From positions 62,001 through 126,000 of the forward strand of contig CADBBH010000006.1 of the NCBI GenBank assembly GCA_902792905.1: a DNA stretch of 64,000 nucleotides, given 5' to 3'. The stretch's first letter is position 1; the number at the start of each line of letters is the position of its first letter. The position numbers and the translations under genes are program-made. Positions 46,315-54,519 of this stretch are shown here, in pieces. This DNA comes from Oscillospiraceae bacterium (GTDB lineage Bacteria > Bacillota > Clostridia > Oscillospirales > Acutalibacteraceae). The notes under the pieces are model-generated. The model was not told the DNA's origin and searched no databases. It saw nothing but the letters and a program-made list of their open reading frames with translations.

Positions 46315-47979
46315 ATGCTCTTCAAAAAGACAATCTCTCTGATGCTGTGTGTAATTATGCTGACCTGCGCCGTTTCATTCGGGCAGTCGGCATTGTACTG
46401 CGTTGCCTTCTCGGATTCCGCTGATAACGATATTGATTATATCACTCCCGAAGATTTCGGAGCTGCGGGCGACGGTGTCACCGATGATACCGACGCGATT
46501 GAAAGAAGTATGAAGAGCGGAACAAAGGAAGTTTATCTTACCGGCGAATATCTTATCTCAAGATATATTTTTTCACCTTATGAAAAGCATTTTTTTGCGC
46601 CTTCCGCAAAGAAGGCAAAAATCATCTGCGATATTCCTGATGACACGAAGGCGCTCGCTTTTTACGGCGCATCGGAATTCGATAACATCATCTTTGAAAG
46701 CACTCTCGAGAGAACGGGAACCAGCGCCCACGGCGAGAAATATGAAAAAACGAGCAATGTCGTGCTGACTGAAATCTGGGAAAACGGCGCCGTATTCAGT
46801 AATTGCGATTTTATTAACGGTCTTACTGCAATAAGAGGCAGAAAATCAACTGATTCCGATGTCATTCCCGGGTTTATCACTGTCAATAACTGCTCTTTTA
46901 CCGACTGCAAGATTCCTGTTCAGGGCTACAGCAGAGTAACGCAGATAAACTCCTGCAGCTTTTATAATGACGGCGATCTTTACGGCGGCGACCACTGCGT
47001 ATATATCGAGCGATTCGGCTGCGAATCGCTGACGGTCACCGATACATTTGTCAGCACTCTCAACAGCGAATCGGGCAACGCTTTTCAGATTTACGGTTCT
47101 CCGTCTGCCGGTGATATTGTTCCGTCCCTTAATGTCAGCAACTGTAAAATCAATGCGAACGGTGTCGCCTCGGTCAGCGAAGCCGATGTCATTATCAGAG
47201 GCACTGAATTTCACGCGTCTCACCCTTCGCGTTATATAGCCACTGCAGTCGAGGGCAGCATTTCGCTTTATGATTCCGATTTTACTCACAGTTACGCTTT
47301 TACCTATGCCGGAACACAGGTTAAACCCGTTGCGGAAAACTGCTCGTTCACTCTCGATACATCCCTCTCACAGACCCGATGCAATTATCCCTTTGAGAGT
47401 AAAAACTGCAGCTATATCAACTGGGGCGGCAATATAAGACTTGACAGCACTTCGTTTATCTCCTGCCGTTTCTCAGGAACAGACGGAAGGGCCCTCAATG
47501 GCCTTTATGTCCGCGATGTTGACGGATTCGGCGTTTCGTTTACCGATTGCGCTTTTGAACCCGGCGCGGCGGTAATCAATGATGAAAGCGCCGTCACAAA
47601 ATGGGAGAACTGCACCGTTGACGGCTCGGATGTCTCGCCCCATACCGACGTTCCCGCCATAGAAATTAAGAATTTCAAGCCTTCCGTTACCGTTGATTAT
47701 AAATCCGAGTTGGTCTTTCATACCGAATCTCCCGCGCCGCCCGGTTATAAGATAGTATGGTCAAACGCAGATGAGGGAACGCAGTGCAGGATTGACCGCG
47801 CCGAGCATGATGAGTATCGTATTTCTGCGAAGCTCGTGCGTATTTCTGACGGTGCGTCAGTCAATTCCACTCAGACCGAAACGGTTCGCGTAAAAACCGA
47901 TTTTTTCTCAAAAATCATCGCTTTTTTCAGACAGATTTTCGGCCGCCTTCCTGTGTATGAGGATAATATCAGACTGTAG
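46315..47979 (+). CDS. Secreted parallel beta-helix protein with aromatic C-tail
   Basis: Start ATG 46315 was chosen because AGGGTGA precedes it; the earlier TTG (46267) lies in the nitroreductase gene. The 554-residue protein has a signal peptide (LFKKTISLMLCVIMLTCAVSF). The pectate-lyase-3-type entry motif follows: DFGAAGDGVTDDTDAIE. Then come some ten right-handed beta-helix turns rich in NCSF-type rungs (SNCDF, NNCSF, NSCSF, ENCSF, TDCAF). An Ig-like domain (~455-535) leads to a tail FFSKIIAFFRQIFGRL that is shared with two nearby secreted proteins. Probably a surface carbohydrate-active or binding protein; no catalytic residues can be assigned. Confidence 0.85.
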   Translation: MLFKKTISLMLCVIMLTCAVSFGQSALYCVAFSDSADNDIDYITPEDFGAAGDGVTDDTDAIERSMKSGTKEVYLTGEYLISRYIFSPYEKHFFAPSAKKAKIICDIPDDTKALAFYGASEFDNIIFESTLERTGTSAHGEKYEKTSNVVLTEIWENGAVFSNCDFINGLTAIRGRKSTDSDVIPGFITVNNCSFTDCKIPVQGYSRVTQINSCSFYNDGDLYGGDHCVYIERFGCESLTVTDTFVSTLNSESGNAFQIYGSPSAGDIVPSLNVSNCKINANGVASVSEADVIIRGTEFHASHPSRYIATAVEGSISLYDSDFTHSYAFTYAGTQVKPVAENCSFTLDTSLSQTRCNYPFESKNCSYINWGGNIRLDSTSFISCRFSGTDGRALNGLYVRDVDGFGVSFTDCAFEPGAAVINDESAVTKWENCTVDGSDVSPHTDVPAIEIKNFKPSVTVDYKSELVFHTESPAPPGYKIVWSNADEGTQCRIDRAEHDEYRISAKLVRISDGASVNSTQTETVRVKTDFFSKIIAFFRQIFGRLPVYEDNIRL

Positions 47980-48015
47980 ATAATATTTTTTGAATATTAA
48001 ACATTGAAGAATAAA

Positions 48016-48043
48016 CGGCTCCCCGACGGGAGCTGTATTTTTT
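48016..48043 (+). terminator. Terminator after the beta-helix gene
   Basis: GGCTCCC and GGGAGCT (one G-T pair, extended by C-G) form a stem with a CGAC loop, followed by TATTTTTT. The rest of 47980-48315 holds only the promoter at 48243. Confidence 0.85.
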
Positions 48044-48242
48044 ATGGAATTAAATTTTCAGGAAGAGGGAACTGAAAACAATCCTGTTACTTCAAACAGA
48101 TTTTTGAAAAAAGCTATTATTATCCGGAAAATGTTGAGCTCGGCATATTCCGTGTCATCGGGAACTGAATCAAAAGGCTCGCCGGTTGACGGCTTAAATG
48201 AGGAGACGCTTCTGAAAAAAATTAATTTCCTGTATAAATAGC

Positions 48243-48272
48243 TTGTAATCTAATATGTTATTGTGTTAAAAT
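48243..48272 (+). promoter_or_regulatory. Promoter for the GLUG-repeat protein
   Basis: TTGTAA and TAAAAT with an 18-base spacer, 43 bases before ATG 48316. Confidence 0.6.
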
Positions 48273-48315
48273 AAAGGCGTAGGTATTTCATAAAAACTCT
48301 ATTGGAGGAAGAATT

Positions 48316-51300
48316 ATGAAGATGACTAAGAAAGTTCTGTCAATTCTGCTCTCGCTCATGCTCGTGCTCGGCGCGGTGAGTATTGGGGGAATGAGCGCGT
48401 CGGCGGATGGCTCGGTCTATGAGATTTCAAGCTACGCGGATCTTAAAGAATTTGCTTCACGCGTCAACAGCGGCGAAACGGGTCTCAACGCAAAACTGAT
48501 GAATGATATTGTCGCGACAGGTTATAATGACTGGACTCCCATCGGATATTATGAATCCGATATAGATAATTGTCCTTTCACCGGCACCTTTGACGGTGAC
48601 GGTTATGTTGTTACCGGTCTTTCAACCCCCGCAGATTATAATAGTAATTATGCCGGTCTTTTCGGTTATGTCGGGAGCAAAACAGAAGGCGGCGTAACTA
48701 CCAAAGGCACTGTAAAAAATGTCGGGCTTGAAGGCGGAAGCATAACAGGACAAAATTATGTCGGCGGTGTGGTTGGGTATAATAATGGAGGTTCCATCAC
48801 AAACTGTTACAACACGGGCGATGTTTCCGGCAATGATTATGTCGGCGGCGTGGTTGGGTATAATAATGGAGGTTCCATCACAAACTGTTACAACACGGGC
48901 GCTGTTTCCGGCGTTGATTACGTCGGCGGCGTGGTTGGATATAATAATGGAGGTTCCATCACAAACTGTTATAACACAGGCGCTGTAACGGCAACAGCAA
49001 CCGTTGATTATGCCGGCGTCGATGCCGGCGGTGTGGCCGGATACAATGCCGGCACAGTCACAAACTGCTATAACAAAGGTGCTGTTTCCGGCGCTGATTG
49101 TGTCGGCGGCGTGGTCGGACTCAGTAACGGCACAGTCACAAACTGCTATAACACGGGCAATGTTTCCAGCAGTGATGATGCCGGCGGCGTGGTCGGATTT
49201 ATCAGAATTGAAAGAACGGTCACAAACTGCTACAACACGGGCAATATAACGGCAACAGACGATTACGCTGATGTCGGCGGCATAGCCGGATTTATCAGTA
49301 ATGACAGCACGGTAACAAACTGCTACAGCACGGGCAATATAACGGCAACAGGCGATTCCGCTGATGTCGGCGGTGTAGCCGGATTTGTTACTACTGAAGG
49401 AAAAACGATCAACTGCTATTATGACAAAACCATATGCGGAGAAATCGGCGCGTATGACGGTGCGGACATAGATTCTGCAAAAGGCCTCACTACCGATCAG
49501 ATGACGGGCACAAACGCGCTTGACAATATGGTCTTTGAATTCGGAGACGGTGAAGTAAGCCCCTGGCAGATCAAAGCCAACGGAGCTGATGTGAGCGGCA
49601 AATACTTCTTGTTCTATCCGCATCTCAAAGGATTTGATTATGACCTCACAGCGGCATCAGAAGACTGGCCCGCGAAAACACAGGTCTCCGTAACATGGGA
49701 AGAACCGGAGTTATATGATTACAGCGGTTCTGAAATAAAACCGGTTGTTACAAGCGTCATTATCGGCGACAGTTCTGCTCCTGAAGGTACAACTGTTACA
49801 TATTCCAAATATGGTAGTACATGGGGTACAGAATCAGAACTTGCGCCGGCCGATCCGGGAAATTACAAGATGACAATCCGTAATTCCAGCGATGAAGTTG
49901 TTGAAACAAAGTATTTCACAATCCTCGAAGCCGACAGTGATTATACTGTAAAATATTACAAAAATCTCGAAGATGTGTGGAGTTCGGAATCCGTCGACCC
50001 CGTTGATGCGGGCGAATACAAGGCGGTAGTGACTTTTACAGATACAGGTCACAATAACATAGAAAAAGAGTTTAAAATAACTCCGAAATCGCTGAGCGAT
50101 GCTTCCATATCAATTGACAATATACCCGATGTTACATACGATGGCAGCCCGCAAATACCGCCGGTAACAATTAAAGACGGTGATACAGAACTTGTTGAAA
50201 ACGCCGATTATTCTCTTTCTTATTCGGATAATGTCAATGTGTCCCGTGACGAGAGCGGCAATGTAATTGCCGGCGCAAAGGTCACTGTAACCGGCGAAAG
50301 AAACTACACGGGCGATAGGGAAATATCGTTTACTGTCAATCCCGCCTCCGTAATTCTTGAAGGAGGCAGCAGAAGCACGGATATTTACGACGGAACGGAA
50401 AAAACATTGACCGGCTTCACAAGCAGTGTTCCCGGCCTTACATTTGAAGGCGTTACCGCGTCGGGAAGCGGCATAGAATCCGGACCCCATGATGTAACCT
50501 TCTCCGGCGTAACGGTAAATGAAACAACAGACACAACCGGCAACTATATCGTTACCGGAGTGTTTAACGGCTGGCTGAACATCAACCCCGTAGATACAAA
50601 TGTAACGGTCACAATCAAGGGCAACAGCGAAACGGCGGATTATGACGGCAGCGAGCACAGCGCTGCGGGCTACACTTTTGAGACATCCAATCCTCTTTAT
50701 AAAGAGTCCGATTTCATCTTCAGCGGCACAGACGTGGCTGAACGCGCAGAGCCCGGCACAACAAATATGGGCCTTGCCGAGAATCAGTTCGCCAATATCA
50801 GCCGGAATTTCACCAATGTAACATTTGTTATTGCCGAAGACGGCAAGCTGACGGTCAATCCCGTAATCAGATTCGTAAACGAAGACGGCACTGAGCTTCA
50901 GAGCGGCGCGGTTGCCTACGGCGAAACGCCCGAATACACAGGCGAAACACCCGTGAAAGAAGAAAAAGACGGTTACGCCTTTGATTTCAAGGGATGGACT
51001 CCCGAGATAACCGCGGCAACCGACAACGCGACCTACACCGCGACATTTACAAAAACAGCAATCACTTATACTGCAACCTTCGTTGACGAAAACGGTGAGA
51101 CAGTTGCGGAGATTCCCTACACGGTTGAAACCGAGAGCATAGAAGCACCCGCCGTTCCCGAAAAGCAGGGCTACGCAGGCGAGTGGGAGGAATACACTCT
51201 CGAAATCGGCGGAATAACCGTCAGACCCGTTTATACCGGAAACACCTCAATCGAACTCGAAGGTTATACCGACAGCATCGAAATCGGTTACAAGGAAGAT

Positions 51301-51588
51301 AAAACCTTCACCGTTAAGGCCGAAAATCTGCCCGAAGGCGCGGAGATTCACTGGTTCGTGAACGGCGAGGATGTCGGCACGGGCGAAAGTTACACGGTCG
51401 AAGACCCGACCGAAGATTACAATATCTATGCCGCGGTCGTTGACTCCGATGGCAACACTCTCGACGAAACGCAGGTTCAGGCCGTCAAGGTCAGGAACGG
51501 TTTTATGGATAAACTCAAATGGTTCTTCAGCGACTTCTGGAACAATATCTTCAAAGCAGTCATCGACGCCATAATCAAAGCCTGCTGA
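48316..51588 (+). CDS. Large secreted GLUG-repeat surface protein
   Basis: A 1090-residue secreted protein; GGAGGAAG precedes the ATG. A signal peptide (KKVLSILLSLMLVLG, cleaved near SASA) is followed by a domain entry motif WTPIGYYESD, then about eight GLUG repeats (pattern VGGVVGYNNGGSITNCYNTG, 23-30 residues each) to residue ~380. Several Ig-like MBG-type domains follow (YDGSPQIPPVTI, EKTLTGFTSS), then InlB-like repeats (FKGWTPEITAATDNATYTATF). An Ig-like domain and the tail FMDKLKWFFSDFWNNIF end the protein. No LPxTG or SLH is present, so attachment is unexplained. Probably an adhesin or glycan-binding protein. Confidence 0.9.
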   Translation: MKMTKKVLSILLSLMLVLGAVSIGGMSASADGSVYEISSYADLKEFASRVNSGETGLNAKLMNDIVATGYNDWTPIGYYESDIDNCPFTGTFDGDGYVVTGLSTPADYNSNYAGLFGYVGSKTEGGVTTKGTVKNVGLEGGSITGQNYVGGVVGYNNGGSITNCYNTGDVSGNDYVGGVVGYNNGGSITNCYNTGAVSGVDYVGGVVGYNNGGSITNCYNTGAVTATATVDYAGVDAGGVAGYNAGTVTNCYNKGAVSGADCVGGVVGLSNGTVTNCYNTGNVSSSDDAGGVVGFIRIERTVTNCYNTGNITATDDYADVGGIAGFISNDSTVTNCYSTGNITATGDSADVGGVAGFVTTEGKTINCYYDKTICGEIGAYDGADIDSAKGLTTDQMTGTNALDNMVFEFGDGEVSPWQIKANGADVSGKYFLFYPHLKGFDYDLTAASEDWPAKTQVSVTWEEPELYDYSGSEIKPVVTSVIIGDSSAPEGTTVTYSKYGSTWGTESELAPADPGNYKMTIRNSSDEVVETKYFTILEADSDYTVKYYKNLEDVWSSESVDPVDAGEYKAVVTFTDTGHNNIEKEFKITPKSLSDASISIDNIPDVTYDGSPQIPPVTIKDGDTELVENADYSLSYSDNVNVSRDESGNVIAGAKVTVTGERNYTGDREISFTVNPASVILEGGSRSTDIYDGTEKTLTGFTSSVPGLTFEGVTASGSGIESGPHDVTFSGVTVNETTDTTGNYIVTGVFNGWLNINPVDTNVTVTIKGNSETADYDGSEHSAAGYTFETSNPLYKESDFIFSGTDVAERAEPGTTNMGLAENQFANISRNFTNVTFVIAEDGKLTVNPVIRFVNEDGTELQSGAVAYGETPEYTGETPVKEEKDGYAFDFKGWTPEITAATDNATYTATFTKTAITYTATFVDENGETVAEIPYTVETESIEAPAVPEKQGYAGEWEEYTLEIGGITVRPVYTGNTSIELEGYTDSIEIGYKEDKTFTVKAENLPEGAEIHWFVNGEDVGTGESYTVEDPTEDYNIYAAVVDSDGNTLDETQVQAVKVRNGFMDKLKWFFSDFWNNIFKAVIDAIIKAC
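48760..49002 (+). repeat. 81-bp tandem repeats in the GLUG gene
   Basis: Three consecutive 81-bp units start at 48760, 48841 and 48922 and are nearly identical in DNA (units one and two differ at a handful of bases). Later GLUG units are diverged. Recent duplication by slippage or unequal exchange is implied. Confidence 0.9.
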
Positions 51589-51608
51589 TTTTATACACAG
51601 AATTACAT

Positions 51609-51640
51609 AACGCCGCCCGTTCATCGGGCGGCGTTATTCT
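51609..51640. terminator. Terminator between GLUG and DUF4838 genes
   Basis: AACGCCGCCCG and CGGGCGGCGTT form a perfect 11-bp stem with a TTCAT loop, then ATTCTTCT. It can serve both convergent genes. Confidence 0.85.
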
Positions 51641-51697
51641 TCTGCAAACCGGTACGGTTCAATGTTTATTAACGGCAATTCAGTTTAGGATTTGTTA

Positions 51698-54088
51698 TCA
51701 GTATTTTGCGCCGAATACTGCGATGAACAGACGGTGGAAGAAGGCAACTATGCTTTGCCAGAAGTTACCGCTGTGATCCTGACCGCACCATCTGCATCTG
51801 TTGCATTCGTCACATCGGCCGTCATTATTATTATCAATATGATTCCCTGTTGCGGGGAGAGTTACTGTCTTTGTTTCTTTATGACCGTCATAGCTTGCGG
51901 TATATGTTTTCTTCCCGCTTTCCGAACACGTTGCCTGCTTGTCGGTTACGCCGGTGACAACGGCATCATAATAAGCTGTATGACTGCTGCCCTTCGAACA
52001 AATGTACATCGCCTTTGCCGTGAAGTCATCTGCCCATATAAAACTGTCGAACCGATAGTCATGGCCGTCTTCTTCCCAGAGTGCAAAGAGAGTAAGGTCC
52101 GATTCCAGATCGATGCTGTCGCCCGGCTGATACTCCGGCGACGTTGCATCCGCACGGCTTGCCCAGCCGAGGAAACGGAATCCGCTCCGCTCAGGTATAA
52201 TATCGGGTATTATATCGTCAAACGCCCACTGGTTCGCAGGCCCGTCGGTACCGCCGTTCAGATTATAGACCAGGTAATAAAAACGGTCGGCATACTCCCA
52301 TTCTTCAACGGGTATCAGCTCATATTCGGAAAAATCATCTTCAATCCAGGTCCACTCATCAATCATTCTGACTCCGTGTGAAATCAGATCGTTGAACAAT
52401 GCTTCCCTTGCGTCTCTGTTTTCTTCAAGTGTTCCGCCGAATTCTCTCAATCCCAATACCGCCTTGACATAGCGCCAGGAAAGCTTGCTGCGTGTGATAG
52501 CTTCAAGAGCGTCGTCTGAATCCGCCTCGCTCTCGGCAAGAGACCAGAGCCGGTCAATTCTCTCCGCTTGAGCTTCATCAATTGAAAATGTGTCGCCCAT
52601 ACGGCAGATAAGGTTCACGTGGCCTTTTGTGCAGGCGGTCAGCTCATCGATGACTTCCTTGACATATCTTCCGCCCTTACCATAATAGTTGCTGCAGAAT
52701 TCCAGCATTTTTTCTTCATAATTGCAGTAGGGGTTCTCAAGAAGCTCCGCAATCAGGTAAGTCCTGAGCTCGCCGAATTCCGTATCGCATCGGTCAACAT
52801 AATAGTTTCCTTCTTCATAAACGCCCTTGACGCCGTGTCTGTGAAAACACTGTATGTTTTTCTGCAATGTGTTGAAATCGGGGAATATTCCGAGCGTATA
52901 GGCATAATTTGTCGTGTAGTCCCAGACATATAATCTGTTGCAGATTGCGGACCAATCCTCAAGGTCCTCAATCCATTCGCTGTTGCTCTGACAGCTGCTG
53001 TCATCCAGAGCGTGCGAAAAACAGCACTCGAAAGTGCAGAGGGTTACGATGACATTGCTTTTCGGGCGGATCTGAGAGGGCGCCTTGCGCGAATATGTAT
53101 AGGCGAGCGTATCGAAAGCTATATTGTTATAGCCTTTTGCCTTGACGGCATCCGCGACCCGGTTGACAAACGAAATCACAGAGCCGGCGTGGGAACCGTT
53201 CGCTTCGTCGAGAGCTCTGCAGTTTTCGCATTCGCAATAATCAAGATTATCGGCCTGAGAGAGCGAAACAATCTGCAGGTCCGCTTCGCTGTTGTGTTCT
53301 TCCTCAAGAACATTCAGAACCTCAGCGAGGACGATTTCATAAACTTCTTCGTTGGTCAGACAAAGCTGAGAGGGAACCCTCGCGCCTTCACGCAGAGCAA
53401 AATACTCGGGATGGCTTTCATAATATTTTTCGGCAGAGCAGAAAACGGTTGAGAGCGTATGACAGCTTGCCCCGCCGATGTACGGGATGTTTCCTCCCTG
53501 CTCGGGAGCATATGACTGATAAGTGCCGTTCAGCTTGTGCGAGACCGAATATAAAGACATCCAGCCGCTGCGCCAGTCGGTATTTCTGTATTCAAAATAG
53601 GGTTCATATACAATTTTTTCCTGCGGAAGAGTCATCTTATCCGAAGTCATCACCATTGCGGGATACCAGCCGTAGCATTTGAAACCGCAGAATTTTTCAA
53701 GGAATGTATGCACGCCGTAGAGAGTTCCGCGCGAGCCCGCGCCGAAAATTGCGAGGCCGCCATTGAACGGAGCAATGACATACGAATCGGCTGCTTTGCC
53801 TTCAATATCGGCGGCAGTATCATAGAGAGAGGTCGCTCCGACGCAGAATTTGTAACCGTCAAACGGTTTATCATCGGTGATAATTTCATAAACGCTTTTT
53901 TTCAGCTCATACAGATATTCCTGCAGTGTCTCTGCAGCATACATTTCGGTTGAAGTCGCATCCGCAGAAACGACGATTGCGTATTCATCTTCGCCTGCCA
54001 GAGCTTTGCCGGCTGTATAAGCAAAAGAAAATGTCAGAGCGAATATCAGAAAAAATGCTGTTAATACTGTCTTTGCATTCTTCTGCAT
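51698..54088 (-). CDS. Secreted DUF4838 protein with InlB-like domain and aromatic C-tail
   Basis: A ~796-residue secreted protein starting at ATG 54088 (GAGGTG upstream; GTG 54091 precedes it). The signal peptide ends near GKALAG. An alpha/beta pre-domain like that of glycosidases (SADATSTEMYAAETLQEYL) is followed by a DUF4838 region (~190-480; YFALREGARVPSQLCLTNEEV, SLSQADNLDYCECENCRALD), a glycosidase-like TIM barrel of unknown specificity. An InlB B-repeat (YNLNGGTDG, FLGWASRAD) and a small Cys-rich motif (DNNNDGRCDECNRCRWCG) come next, then the tail FWQSIVAFFHRLFIAVFG. Probably acts on extracellular glycans; it is convergent with the GLUG gene. Confidence 0.88.
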   Translation of the reverse strand: MQKNAKTVLTAFFLIFALTFSFAYTAGKALAGEDEYAIVVSADATSTEMYAAETLQEYLYELKKSVYEIITDDKPFDGYKFCVGATSLYDTAADIEGKAADSYVIAPFNGGLAIFGAGSRGTLYGVHTFLEKFCGFKCYGWYPAMVMTSDKMTLPQEKIVYEPYFEYRNTDWRSGWMSLYSVSHKLNGTYQSYAPEQGGNIPYIGGASCHTLSTVFCSAEKYYESHPEYFALREGARVPSQLCLTNEEVYEIVLAEVLNVLEEEHNSEADLQIVSLSQADNLDYCECENCRALDEANGSHAGSVISFVNRVADAVKAKGYNNIAFDTLAYTYSRKAPSQIRPKSNVIVTLCTFECCFSHALDDSSCQSNSEWIEDLEDWSAICNRLYVWDYTTNYAYTLGIFPDFNTLQKNIQCFHRHGVKGVYEEGNYYVDRCDTEFGELRTYLIAELLENPYCNYEEKMLEFCSNYYGKGGRYVKEVIDELTACTKGHVNLICRMGDTFSIDEAQAERIDRLWSLAESEADSDDALEAITRSKLSWRYVKAVLGLREFGGTLEENRDAREALFNDLISHGVRMIDEWTWIEDDFSEYELIPVEEWEYADRFYYLVYNLNGGTDGPANQWAFDDIIPDIIPERSGFRFLGWASRADATSPEYQPGDSIDLESDLTLFALWEEDGHDYRFDSFIWADDFTAKAMYICSKGSSHTAYYDAVVTGVTDKQATCSESGKKTYTASYDGHKETKTVTLPATGNHIDNNNDGRCDECNRCRWCGQDHSGNFWQSIVAFFHRLFIAVFGAKY

Positions 54089-54519
54089 CACGGTACACCT
54101 CGATTCATTATGTCGGCTGATTAATATATGGTAATCTGCGCTTGAATTAAAGATTTATTTTTCTCAATTAAAATTATAGCATAAATTCATTATTTTTCAA
54201 TATATAATTCATCCCGGAGACCCCAGGTTCTCTGTCATCCTGAGCAAAGCGAAGGAGCGCATTGACGCGCATACTATCGGAATGAAATTATTATGTTTCT
54301 CTTAAACCTGCGATTCTTCGGCGTCCCGCATCAGAATGACATAATATAGGCGATTTGCTTCCGTAGGGGTGCGGGTCTCCGGCGGAGACCTCTGCCGAAG
54401 GCAGAAGCGCCGACCGAGCCGACAGGCGAGACCGATATTATCCGCCCGTCCAAAGATTTTCGGAGCAAGAAACGATTCCAAACCGAAAGCCCTCTCCAAC
54501 CGGAGAGGGCATCTTGATT
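54089..54519. repeat. Intergenic repeat element, copy B, highly structured
   Basis: A 430-bp gene-free region. It contains GTCATCCTGAGCAAAGCG-AAGGA (54234-54256) and an inverted relative (54312-54340, GATTCTTCG to CAGAATGAC). The hairpins GGTCTCC/GGAGACC and TCTGCC/GGCAGA (54374-54405) follow, then GATATTATCCGCCCG (54434-54448) and a CCCTCTCC/GGAGAGGG stem (54491-54510). The order matches copy A at 44643-44829. ORFs here have no SD and are not believed. Confidence 0.7.

Noticed and set aside
48044-48241. 65-residue ORF between the beta-helix and GLUG genes
   Set aside because: Its ATG lies in the T-run of a terminator, it has no SD or promoter, and the sequence has no recognisable features.
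48760-49340. Regular repeats that could suggest a CRISPR array
   Set aside because: The 81-bp units are in-frame coding repeats (GLUG) without a repeat-spacer pattern, and no cas genes are near.
48622-49623. 333-residue antisense ORF opposite the GLUG repeats
   Set aside because: It mirrors the repeat pattern of the sense gene, has no SD, and its composition follows from the sense codons.
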